Positions 15,915 through 22,970 of a stretch of DNA of 64,000 nt are shown here, one piece after another. The DNA is from JAOUEA01 sp035249905. Lineage in GTDB: Bacteria; Actinomycetota; UBA4738; HRBIN12. The translations under genes were made by a program, and so were the position numbers. Below the pieces are notes generated by a model that did not search any database, was not told the origin of the DNA, and worked only from the letters and a program-made list of their open reading frames with translations. Positions within the stretch are counted from its first letter, which is position 1. Every line of letters begins with the position of its first letter. Location: NCBI GenBank assembly GCA_035249905.1, contig DATFFT010000018.1, positions 1 to 64,000 on the forward strand. The letters run 5' to 3'.

Positions 15915-16328
15915 ATGGCGGCAGCCAGGAAGACGACCGGTCGCAAGAAGGCAACGGCCCGCAGACCCGCGAAGAAGACGGCCGCTCGCAAGCCGGCACG
16001 CAGGAAGACAGCTGCGAAGAAGACCGCTGCTAGGAAGCCCGCCGCACGAAGGAAGACGACCGGGCGCAAGAAGGCCACGGCCCGCAAGAAGCCGGCGGCC
16101 CGGAAGAAGACGACCGGGCGCAAGAAGGCCACGGCCCGCAAGAAGCCGGCGGCCCGCAAGAAGACCACGGCCCGCAAGAAGACGACCGGGCGCAAGAAAG
16201 CAACGGCTCGCAAGAAGCCCGCCGCTCGCAAGAAGGCCACGGGCCGCAAGAAGTCCACGGCCAGGAAGCGCCCGGCCGCAGGGAAGAAGACGACGGCTCG
16301 TAAGAAGACCACCGCACGCAAGCGCTGA
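15915..16328 (+). CDS. Histone H1-like lysine/alanine-rich repeat protein
   Basis: A 137-residue protein made almost only of K, A, R, T, P and G, arranged as degenerate repeats such as KKTTGRKKATARKKPAAR. There is no globular domain, so it resembles the basic tails of actinobacterial HU-type proteins and histone H1-like proteins but without the HU fold. It should bind DNA or RNA nonspecifically and compact the nucleoid. The ATG has a very strong AAAGGGGAGGAGG site directly upstream. At DNA level one 51-base block is repeated exactly with a 54-base period (16052 and 16106), so the length may vary by slippage. It follows whiB by 50 bases and ends before a hairpin terminator. Confidence 0.8.
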   Translation: MAAARKTTGRKKATARRPAKKTAARKPARRKTAAKKTAARKPAARRKTTGRKKATARKKPAARKKTTGRKKATARKKPAARKKTTARKKTTGRKKATARKKPAARKKATGRKKSTARKRPAAGKKTTARKKTTARKR

Positions 16329-16351
16329 TCGCGTTCATCGGTGATCGGGGA

Positions 16352-16370
16352 GGGGGGCTGCGAGCCCCCC
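16352..16370 (+). terminator. Hairpin terminator after the basic repeat protein
   Basis: GGGGGGCT (16352-16359) and AGCCCCCC (16363-16370) form an 8-bp perfect stem with a 3-base loop, 23 bases after the stop codon. There is no clear T run, as is common in high-GC actinobacteria. Confidence 0.6.
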
Positions 16371-16398
16371 CTTCCGCGTTGTGGCTGAGGTGCCGTGC

Positions 16399-16404
16399 TA
16401 GGCT
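16399..16404 (+). promoter_or_regulatory. -10 box upstream of membrane glycosyltransferase
   Basis: TAGGCT, identical to the fbiC -10, lies 27 bases before the ATG at 16432. The short leader contains a small hairpin (TGCCGCTCGGCA, about 16409-16420) and no strong Shine-Dalgarno. Confidence 0.4.
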
Positions 16405-16431
16405 CCCCTGCCGCTCGGCAGAAGCCTTCGC

Positions 16432-19400
16432 ATGACCGATTCCCCAGCCGTCACGCCCGAGCGCACGCCCACCGTTCTCGTCGTTCTGGTGGCACGTGAC
16501 GCAGCATCTTGGCTCCGCGAGACCATCGCGGCGCTCGCGGCGCAGACCTATCCGCGCATGGCGGTGCTCGCCGTCGACGATGCCTCGTCCGATGACACCC
16601 GCGAGATCCTCGAACGCGCCCTCGGCGATCGTCGGGTGATCGCGTTGTCGAGCCCGCTCGGGCTGGCCGGCGCGTTCCACGCCGCCATGGACCAGCCGGC
16701 CGCCTCTGAGGCCGATCTCGTGCTGCTTCTGCACGATGATGCGGCGCTGGACCGGGACGCGGTCGAGCGCCTCGTCGAGGCGGCCGTCGGCATCCCGGGC
16801 CTGGATCGTGTCGGCGTCGTCGGCTGCAAGGTCGTCGACCGGGACGAGCCCCGCCGCCTCCTCGACGTCGGCCGATCCGCCGACATCTTCGGTCACGCCT
16901 ACTCGCCGCTGCAGGCCGACGAGATCGATCAGGGCCAGTTCGATCGCGTCCTCGAGGTGCTCTGCGTGTCGACGTCGGCCATGCTCATCTCACGGGAGGC
17001 ATGGAAACGCGCCGGTTCGCTCGACGAACGGTTCGCGCACGATCATCAGGCGCTCGACCTGTGCTGGCGGGTCCGTCTAGGGGGGCTCCGGGTCCTGATG
17101 ATGCCGCTCGCCCGGGTCCGTCATCGGCCGGAGTCTCCGACGGCGCACACCCGGGCCATCGGTGCCCAGGGCGAGCGCTACGAAGAGGACCGTGCCGCGA
17201 TCGCGACGACCCTGAAGAACTACGGGGTGCTCTCGCTGCTCTGGGTCGTGCCGCTCGCCCTCGTGCTCGGGGCCATCCGGTTGCTCTTCCTCGCGCTCTC
17301 TCGGCGGTTCGAGGAGGCTTACGATCTCCTGTCCGCGTGGGGGTGGAACGTGGCTCACCTCGGCGGAACGCTGGCTCGGCGCCGTCGCGTCCAGCGGGAA
17401 CGGCGCGTGAAGGATCGGCAGATCCGCCGTTTCATGGAGACGGCGGGGATCCGGCTGCCCCGCTGGTTCCAGACGGCGGAGCGGATCCTCGAGGAACAGC
17501 GCGAGGTCGACGATCGAGACGAGCAGGAGACCTCCGCGCGCCGCCTGCGCGATCGCACGGCCTCGCTCGTCGGATCCCATCCGGTGATCGTCGGGTCGTT
17601 CATCGGCATCGTCCTCGGAGCGGTGGCGGTCCGCGGCCTGCTCGGCCCCGAAGCGCTCGCCGGTGGCGTGTTGCCGGCGTTCCCCGCGCGCCCGACCGGG
17701 TTCTGGGCGGAGCTGATCTCGGCGTATCGCACCACCCCCCTCGGGGGGCCGCTCGCGGCGAGCCCGGCCCTGGGCGCGCTCGGGGGCCTCTCGTGGTTGA
17801 CGCTGGCGAGCCCCGCGATCGCGCAGAAGGTCGTGCTCGTGGGCGCGCCGGTGCTCGCCGGCGTGCTGACCTACCGCGCCGCGGTCCGGCTGACCGGCCG
17901 TCCGGGGCCTTCGGTCCTCGCGTCTGCCGCCTACCTCGTCTGCGGTCTGATGATGTGGTCGTTCTCGGAGGGACGTCTCGATCTCCTCGTGGCGCTCGCG
18001 ATCATGCCGGCGATCTACGAACGGGTCGAGGCAGCGTTCGATGCCGAGGAGCCCACCGACGGCAGGTGGCGATTCGTCGCCGGGGTGGGTGTCACGCTGG
18101 CGGTCCTCGTCGCGTTCCTGCCGGGAGCCGTGCTGGCGGTGGCGCTGCTCGTGGCCGTCCAACTGCTGACGGGGCGCTCACGGATCCGCGGGCTCGCCAT
18201 GGTCGTCCTCGCATCCGTCGTCGCCGCGGTGCTCCTGTTCCCGTTCGTGCCGACGATCGTCGCGGGCGAGGCAGCCGCGCTCACGTCGCAGATCGGCACC
18301 TCCGATCCGTCCCGGCTGGCGCGGCTGGCCCCCGGAGGCGGTCCCGGCACGTGGGTGGTCGCCCTGTTCCTCCCGCTCGCGGCTCTGTTCTCGTTCGCGC
18401 TGGTGGGTTCCGATCTCCGTATGCGCGCGATTCGGGCGATGTTGCTCGCGCTTGCCGGTCTCGCGCTGTCGTGGCTTTCGGCCGCATGGTGGATGCCCGC
18501 TCCGCTGTCGAACCCGCTCGCGTTCCTCGCGATCGCGGCGGTGGCCGAGGTGATGCTGGTCGCCTACGGCGTGTCCTCCGCGGTCACCGGGCTCGGACGC
18601 GAGTCCTTCGGCATGCGACAGGTCCTCACCGGGTTGCTCGCGATCGTGGTCGGTGGCGGCCTGGTGCTGCAAACGATCGTTGCGCTGGTGGGTGGGTGGG
18701 CGGTCGGGGGCCCGGACAAGGTGCCTGCCGCGTGGTCGGTGCTGCAGAGCACCTCGCGACACGACTTCCGCGTGCTCTGGGTGGGCCGGCGCTCGAACGA
18801 TCCGTTCCCGGCTCCCGGCGGCGATCCGCAGGGGCTGGCGGAAGCGGGCCCCGCGACGCTGCGGTTCGGTCTCACCGGGCGTGACGGCTCCCTCGCCATC
18901 GACATGGGTCGCCCCTCGGCCGGTCCAGGGCCGGAGCATCTTCACGAGGCGCTCGACGAGATCCTCTCCGGGGCGACCCGCCATGCGGGGGCTCTCCTCG
19001 CTCCGTTCGGGGTCCGGTACGTGATCGCGGCGGGCGACGACCTCCCTCCGACGGCGCGTGATCTGCTCGACGCGCAGGCCGACCTCGACCTGGTGCCCGC
19101 GGCGGGTCTCACCGTCTATCGCAACGTTCGGGCCTTGCCTCCCGCATCCGTGCTGCGCGACGGGGACGCGACCGACGAGACGATCCGCGCTCCCTCGCCG
19201 GCCGATGTCGTCCGCTCGCCCGTGCGCCGCGTCGCGCCCATGGCTCAGGTCGAAGGAGGCTGGGAGGGCGGGAGGGGGGCGGGCCCGGTGTTCGTTTCCA
19301 CCGAATTCCAGGGTGCGTGGCGGGTGGACGGTTCCGACGGCGACCCGTTCACGGCCTTCGGCTGGGCCACAGGGTTCGAGCGGCAGGAGGCACCGGTCGC

Positions 19401-19503
19401 CGTGCGTTACGACGCGCAGCTTCCCGCGACGATCCAGGCATGGCTGCTCGCGGTGCTCTGGGCCGTCGCCCTGTGGATCACGAGGAAGCCGGTGGCGCGA
19501 TGA
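16432..19503 (+). CDS. Large membrane protein with N-terminal GT2 glycosyltransferase domain
   Basis: A 1023-residue protein. Residues about 12-260 are a GT-A glycosyltransferase (VLVVLVARDAASWLRETI, VDDASSDDT, LVLLLHDDAAL as DXD-like motif, then a region with HDHQALDLCWRVRLGG). A basic linker with REQ-rich coiled segment follows (about 315-385), then about ten or more hydrophobic helices (about 390-750) and a soluble C-terminal part ending in one more helix. Similar fusions precede DUF5719 genes in streptomycetes and mycobacteria-like loci next to whiB and phosphomannomutase. It probably acts in envelope mannan or arabinan-type glycan assembly at the membrane; donor and acceptor are unknown. 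Confidence 0.8.
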   Translation: MTDSPAVTPERTPTVLVVLVARDAASWLRETIAALAAQTYPRMAVLAVDDASSDDTREILERALGDRRVIALSSPLGLAGAFHAAMDQPAASEADLVLLLHDDAALDRDAVERLVEAAVGIPGLDRVGVVGCKVVDRDEPRRLLDVGRSADIFGHAYSPLQADEIDQGQFDRVLEVLCVSTSAMLISREAWKRAGSLDERFAHDHQALDLCWRVRLGGLRVLMMPLARVRHRPESPTAHTRAIGAQGERYEEDRAAIATTLKNYGVLSLLWVVPLALVLGAIRLLFLALSRRFEEAYDLLSAWGWNVAHLGGTLARRRRVQRERRVKDRQIRRFMETAGIRLPRWFQTAERILEEQREVDDRDEQETSARRLRDRTASLVGSHPVIVGSFIGIVLGAVAVRGLLGPEALAGGVLPAFPARPTGFWAELISAYRTTPLGGPLAASPALGALGGLSWLTLASPAIAQKVVLVGAPVLAGVLTYRAAVRLTGRPGPSVLASAAYLVCGLMMWSFSEGRLDLLVALAIMPAIYERVEAAFDAEEPTDGRWRFVAGVGVTLAVLVAFLPGAVLAVALLVAVQLLTGRSRIRGLAMVVLASVVAAVLLFPFVPTIVAGEAAALTSQIGTSDPSRLARLAPGGGPGTWVVALFLPLAALFSFALVGSDLRMRAIRAMLLALAGLALSWLSAAWWMPAPLSNPLAFLAIAAVAEVMLVAYGVSSAVTGLGRESFGMRQVLTGLLAIVVGGGLVLQTIVALVGGWAVGGPDKVPAAWSVLQSTSRHDFRVLWVGRRSNDPFPAPGGDPQGLAEAGPATLRFGLTGRDGSLAIDMGRPSAGPGPEHLHEALDEILSGATRHAGALLAPFGVRYVIAAGDDLPPTARDLLDAQADLDLVPAAGLTVYRNVRALPPASVLRDGDATDETIRAPSPADVVRSPVRRVAPMAQVEGGWEGGRGAGPVFVSTEFQGAWRVDGSDGDPFTAFGWATGFERQEAPVAVRYDAQLPATIQAWLLAVLWAVALWITRKPVAR

Positions 19504-20918
19504 GGGCACGGGGCCAGGGCCTGCTGACCCTGCTGGTCGTCGGCGTCGTCGCGCTCGGCGCCGTCTCGTTCGAGCGGCTGGGTGCCCGGGAGCCGTCGGG
19601 GCCGACATCCGGCACCGCGGAATCGTTCATCTGGCTCTGTCCGCACGGTGGCGGTCCGGCGTACGAGGGCACCGTCTTCCTGGCGAACCCGGGCGACGAC
19701 GACGTCGTCGCTCGCGTGACCGAGCTCGGCCCCCGCGGATCCGCGAGCTCGTCGCAGGTCAGGGTGCCTGCCGGGATCCAGGTCGCGCTCGAGGTCGATG
19801 CCTCCAGGCGATCCTCCTCGACGTTCGTGGAGGCGTTCGGCGGGTGGGTCGCCGCCGGATGGCAGATCCGGGGAGCCGAGGGGGAGCTCGGGGTCGGGGC
19901 GGAACCGTGCTCGCCGGATGCCGGCACCGGTCTGGTGTCGGCGGCCGCCACCACCGGCGAGGGTGACCAGACGTACCTGGTCGTCATGAATCCGTTCGCG
20001 GGCGACGCCGTCTTCGACGTGGCCCTGTTCACGGCCGATCGAGCCCCCGTGCGCGATTCCGAGCTGACCGACGTCACCCTCCGGCCCGGCGCGAGCCAGG
20101 CCGTCCGCCTGAACGCGTTCGCCCAAGGCGAGCAGGGGCTCGGCGTCACGATCGACGTCTCGTCCGGCAAGCTGGCGGCCTCGACGCTCGTGGTGTCCGA
20201 TGGCCGAGGGATCGGCAGCGTGCTCGCGTCGTCGGCGCCGAGCGATCGGCGGCTGATGCTCACGTCCACGGGGTCGGGCCGATCGATGCTCGCGGTGGCG
20301 GTTCCGACCGTGACCGATGAAGCCGATGTCGAGCGACCCGGCGATGCAGCGATCGGCTCGACGTTCGCGGCGACCTTGCGATCGGCCGGTGCCCCCCAGC
20401 CCGCCGGAGGGCTCGCCGAGCAGACGCAGGCACCGGAGTCGGCGGCCCAGTACGCGGTCACGACCACCGGACCGTCGGCCGTCGACGTGGTCGTCCAGGA
20501 CGGTGCGCCGATCGCAGCGGCCCTGCGAACGACCGGCGTTGGCAAAGACGGCGGGGCGACCGCGGGCTCGGTTGCCCCGGCGATCTCGTGGGTCGTTCCT
20601 CCCACCGTCGCCGGCGCTCCCGCGAGACCGGGGTTGCTGGTGCTGAACACCGGCCGTTCGCAGGCCACGGTCGAGGTCCGCTCCATCCCCCGGGAGGGGG
20701 ACGCTCCGTCCGACACCACGATCACCCTGGCGCCGGGCTCGGTCGCCGGAGTGCCCCGCGAGTTCCTCGACACGGTCGGCGACGCCGCCCTGCTGGTGAC
20801 GTCCACCGGGGAGCCCGTGGTCGTGCTCGGGGCCTCGACGTCGCTGGGCAACCAGGGGAGGGCGGTCTTCGGTCTCGCCGCCGGCGTGCCGATACCGGGG
20901 CGTGAGACAACCGCCTGA
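19500..20918 (+). CDS. DUF5719 family exported protein
   Basis: A 472-residue protein with a short signal or anchor (LLTLLVVGVVALGAVSF, about residues 8-24) followed by an extracytoplasmic all-beta region that seems built of three similar immunoglobulin-like units (WLCPHGGGPAYEGTVFLANPG, TYLVVMNPFAGDAVFDVALF, GLLVLNTGRSQATVEV). This fits DUF5719, an actinobacterial family of unknown function that sits next to the GT2 membrane protein in other genomes. ATG overlaps the upstream stop (ATGA), so the two proteins are co-translated and may form one envelope glycan complex. No catalytic residues are evident. Confidence 0.75.
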   Translation: MRARGQGLLTLLVVGVVALGAVSFERLGAREPSGPTSGTAESFIWLCPHGGGPAYEGTVFLANPGDDDVVARVTELGPRGSASSSQVRVPAGIQVALEVDASRRSSSTFVEAFGGWVAAGWQIRGAEGELGVGAEPCSPDAGTGLVSAAATTGEGDQTYLVVMNPFAGDAVFDVALFTADRAPVRDSELTDVTLRPGASQAVRLNAFAQGEQGLGVTIDVSSGKLAASTLVVSDGRGIGSVLASSAPSDRRLMLTSTGSGRSMLAVAVPTVTDEADVERPGDAAIGSTFAATLRSAGAPQPAGGLAEQTQAPESAAQYAVTTTGPSAVDVVVQDGAPIAAALRTTGVGKDGGATAGSVAPAISWVVPPTVAGAPARPGLLVLNTGRSQATVEVRSIPREGDAPSDTTITLAPGSVAGVPREFLDTVGDAALLVTSTGEPVVVLGASTSLGNQGRAVFGLAAGVPIPGRETTA

Positions 20919-20949
20919 TCGACCGACAGGGAATCGTTGCACGGTCGCG

Positions 20950-20955
20950 TATCAT
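20950..20955 (+). promoter_or_regulatory. -10 box upstream of L,D-transpeptidase
   Basis: TATCAT, 32 bases before the ATG at 20988, fits TANNNT; the leader carries GGCGGAGA as a weak ribosome site. Confidence 0.4.
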
Positions 20956-20987
20956 GACGCGACGCCTTCCGGCGGAGACCGTCACCC

Positions 20988-22109
20988 ATGGCCAGAGGAA
21001 CGCACGCACCGGCGCGGAAGCACCGCGCGATCGTCGTCGTGGCGATCGTCGCCGTCGTTCTCGTGCTCGCCGCCGGCGGCGCCGCGTACTCCGCGTACCG
21101 GTACGAGCAGGACCGGGCCGATCGGATCCTGCCCGGCGTCATGGTCGCCAGTGTCGACGTCGGCGGCATGACGAAGGCCGAGGCGGTCACGGCTGTCCGC
21201 GAGGCCGCAGAGGTCGAGTTGCAGCGGCGGATCGCGCTCCGGGTCGGCGACCGGACGTGGAAGATCTCCCTCCGAGAGCTCGGACAGCGTTCGAACGCTC
21301 TCAAGGCGGTGAACGAGGCTCTCGGCCTGAGCGAGTCGATGGGCACGTTCACCCGCTTCTGGCACCGCTTCAACGACGAGCCCGTCGGCCAGCAGGTCGA
21401 CCTGAGGATCTCGGGTCACAAGCGCGTCGACGCCGTGCTGGGCAGGGTCGCCCGCGAGGTCGCGGTCGAACCCGTCGACGCCGACATCAGCTACCACGAC
21501 GGAGGCCTCCGCTTCGTCCGACCCAAGCCCGGACGCGCCCTCGACTTCGCCAAGGCGCGGGCGGCGGTGAGAGCCGCCCTCAAGGGTGCCGGCGCCTCAC
21601 AAGTCGTGCTGCCGATGTTGAAGGTGCGCCCCGAGGTCACGGCGGAGAACATGCCTCGGACGGTCGTCGTCCGGGTCGATCAGAACAAGCTCTACCTCTA
21701 CGAGGGTTTCGACGTGATCCGGACGTGGTCCGTCGCCACCGCGATGCCCGGCTACACGACTCCTCCCGGCGACTGGAAGCTGACCCGTATGGCGGTGAAC
21801 CCCACCTGGTACAACCCGGCGCTCGACACGTGGGGAGCCAGTCTCCCGGCGGTCGTGCCGGGAGGGCCGACCGCACCGATGGGCACGCGTGCCCTCTACA
21901 TCGACGAGGCACCCGGGCTGATCCGCATCCATGGGACGCCGGCGGACTCTTCGATCGGCACCTATGCCTCCCATGGATGCATCCGTATGCACAACTGGGA
22001 AGTCGAGCGGCTCTACGACATGGTCGAGGTCGGGATGCGCGTGATCATCGTCGGGTCGCGTCCGGGGTCCGCGGTCGAGGGCGACACGCCCGCGTCGGTC
22101 AACATCTGA
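20988..22109 (+). CDS. L,D-transpeptidase (YkuD) with peptidoglycan-binding domain
   Basis: A 373-residue secreted or anchored enzyme. A signal anchor covers about residues 14-36 (VVVAIVAVVLVLAAGGAAY). Residues about 45-210 form one or two PG_binding_4-like domains (LPGVMVASVDVGGMTKAEAV is the typical opening). The YkuD catalytic domain follows (about 220-360), starting VVVRVDQNKLYLYEG and containing HGTPADSSIGTYASHGCIRM, with catalytic Cys at about 331 and the preceding His. Such enzymes make 3-3 peptide crosslinks in actinobacterial peptidoglycan or attach proteins to it. It has its own promoter and no partner in the same operon. Confidence 0.92.
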   Translation: MARGTHAPARKHRAIVVVAIVAVVLVLAAGGAAYSAYRYEQDRADRILPGVMVASVDVGGMTKAEAVTAVREAAEVELQRRIALRVGDRTWKISLRELGQRSNALKAVNEALGLSESMGTFTRFWHRFNDEPVGQQVDLRISGHKRVDAVLGRVAREVAVEPVDADISYHDGGLRFVRPKPGRALDFAKARAAVRAALKGAGASQVVLPMLKVRPEVTAENMPRTVVVRVDQNKLYLYEGFDVIRTWSVATAMPGYTTPPGDWKLTRMAVNPTWYNPALDTWGASLPAVVPGGPTAPMGTRALYIDEAPGLIRIHGTPADSSIGTYASHGCIRMHNWEVERLYDMVEVGMRVIIVGSRPGSAVEGDTPASVNI

Positions 22110-22168
22110 GCATCCATGCGTTCTTGTCACACTTTCTAGCCGGAACGGTTGCCGTCCGGAGTGGAACC

Positions 22169-22251
22169 GGCGTAGGGTTCCTGCCGTACCCCGTAGCGAC
22201 GCGAAGGGAAACCGGAGCGCCACTGCGGGGTACATCTGTGTGAACCACGCC
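22169..22251 (+). ncRNA. Nested-stem RNA-like element upstream of DUF3499 (unidentified)
   Basis: Complementary segments nest in order: GGCG (22169-22172) with CGCC (22248-22251), GGTTC (22176-22180) with GAACC (22242-22246), and GTACCCCG (22186-22193) with CGGGGTAC (22226-22233, perfect 8 bp). Inside, GCG (22201-22203) pairs with CGC (22218-22220) around a GG-GAAA-CC mini-hairpin with a GNRA tetraloop. This nesting is unlikely by chance. Short stretches recall cobalamin and c-di-AMP riboswitch cores, but neither consensus is met. A separate promoter for DUF3499 lies downstream, so this could be a small RNA, an attenuator of the L,D-transpeptidase transcript, or an upstream leader. Confidence 0.4.
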
Positions 22252-22285
22252 CGAGTCCGTCGATATCGAGACCTGCCGGATATGC

Positions 22286-22314
22286 TTGGAGATCACACGC
22301 GTGTCATTTACGAT
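22286..22314 (+). promoter_or_regulatory. DUF3499 promoter with palindromic operator in the spacer
   Basis: TTGGAG (22286-22291) and TACGAT (22309-22314) are spaced 17 bases apart, and the ATG follows the -10 by 8 bases, so the mRNA is probably leaderless. The spacer is filled by GATCACACGCGTGTCATT (22291-22308), which contains the perfect palindrome ACACGCGTGT and matches the whiB upstream site at 13 of 18 positions. A protein bound here would block RNA polymerase. Confidence 0.55.
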
Positions 22315-22322
22315 GCGGCGCG

Positions 22323-22550
22323 ATGCGAAGCTGCGCGAAGATGCGATGTGACGCCGAGCCCGTGGCGACCGTGTCATTGCGATACGCCGAGCGACAGGTC
22401 GCGATCGGCGACCTCCTCCCGCAGCGAGACCGGCACCTGCTCGATCTCTGCAGGGAACATGTCGATCGCATGACGCCTCCGGTCGGGTGGACCGTGCACG
22501 ACTCGCGCGCCGGGGTTCCGGCGGACCCCGAGCCCGCATTGGCCGTCTGA
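22323..22550 (+). CDS. DUF3499 family small protein
   Basis: A 75-residue protein that lines up with actinobacterial DUF3499: an N-terminal CX4C (MRSCAKMRCDAEPVATVSL), and a C-terminal LCREHVDRMTPPVGWTV that matches the family's LCAEHSERLTAPRGWEV. The two Cys pairs (C4, C9 and the later C with H) could bind zinc. Function unknown, but the gene sits between whiB and phosphomannomutase in mycobacteria (Rv3258c region) and streptomycetes, as here. The ATG is supported by the -10 box 8 bases upstream and by alignment of the Cys motif to the family N-terminus. Confidence 0.75.
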   Translation: MRSCAKMRCDAEPVATVSLRYAERQVAIGDLLPQRDRHLLDLCREHVDRMTPPVGWTVHDSRAGVPADPEPALAV

Positions 22551-22714
22551 CCTCACCCTGAGAGGGCATTCGACGTCGGCCGAGCGGCGCTCGCGTCCCC
22601 CGTATGGGGACCCAACCCTGCGAAGCGGGCCATGAGCGACACCACTCACCTGGTCCAGGCAAATGACCGCGCTGTGCTATGGGGTTCGAGGCCCGGGGAG
22701 CCGAAGCTCTGAAC

Positions 22715-22891
22715 ATGGAAACGGGAACCTGTCCCCAATGCCGCACCGGTGACCTGATCGCCATCTCGATGACCGTCGGCGGGCGCAATCTGTCGTTCCG
22801 CACCTGCCACCACTGCGAGGCCAAGTGGTGGTACCAGGACGGCGACGAGGTACCGCTGGCATCGGTGATCGGACTCGTCGTCGAACAGTGA
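22715..22891 (+). CDS. Small zinc-ribbon protein
   Basis: A 58-residue protein with two CXXC knuckles (CPQC near the start and CHHC at about 33-36), the arrangement of a single zinc ribbon, and aromatic residues WWYQDG after the second knuckle. Start ATG 22715 puts the first knuckle 5 residues in; an in-frame ATG at 22679 would add 12 residues. The ribosome site (GGGGAG, 22695-22700) is 14 bases away, so neither start is secure. It could be a nucleic-acid-binding or protein-interaction module; no specific function can be assigned. It stands alone between DUF3499 and the phosphomannomutase promoter. Confidence 0.55.
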   Translation: METGTCPQCRTGDLIAISMTVGGRNLSFRTCHHCEAKWWYQDGDEVPLASVIGLVVEQ

Positions 22892-22934
22892 TGGAACGGG
22901 GCTCGCCGCCCCGACATCGCCTCGCAGACCTCGC

Positions 22935-22963
22935 CTGACGCCCCGGCGCCCGCTCCGTAACAT
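22935..22963 (+). promoter_or_regulatory. Phosphomannomutase promoter
   Basis: CTGACG (22935-22940), a 17-base spacer and TAACAT (22958-22963), followed after 7 bases by GTG 22971. The -10 overlaps an in-frame ATG at 22962, which argues that the GTG is the true, leaderless start. Confidence 0.6.
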
Positions 22964-22970
22964 GCGGAAC

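Noticed and set aside
15785..16321. Minus-strand frame opposite the basic repeat protein with a hydrophobic repeat pattern
   Set aside because: The F/L/R-rich repeat is only the complement of the K/A/R codons; no start signal or family.
15915..16328. CRISPR or tandem repeat array
   Set aside because: The repeats are in frame and encode a lysine-rich protein with a ribosome site; there are no unique spacers.
22186..22280. Cobalamin riboswitch call for the structured element
   Set aside because: The AAGGGAA, GCCACTG and ACCTGCC pieces are present but the spacing and the P3-P6 core are not, and no B12-related gene follows.
22240..22473. Small frame in the DUF3499 leader
   Set aside because: Overlaps the DUF3499 gene and its promoter and shows no conserved motif.
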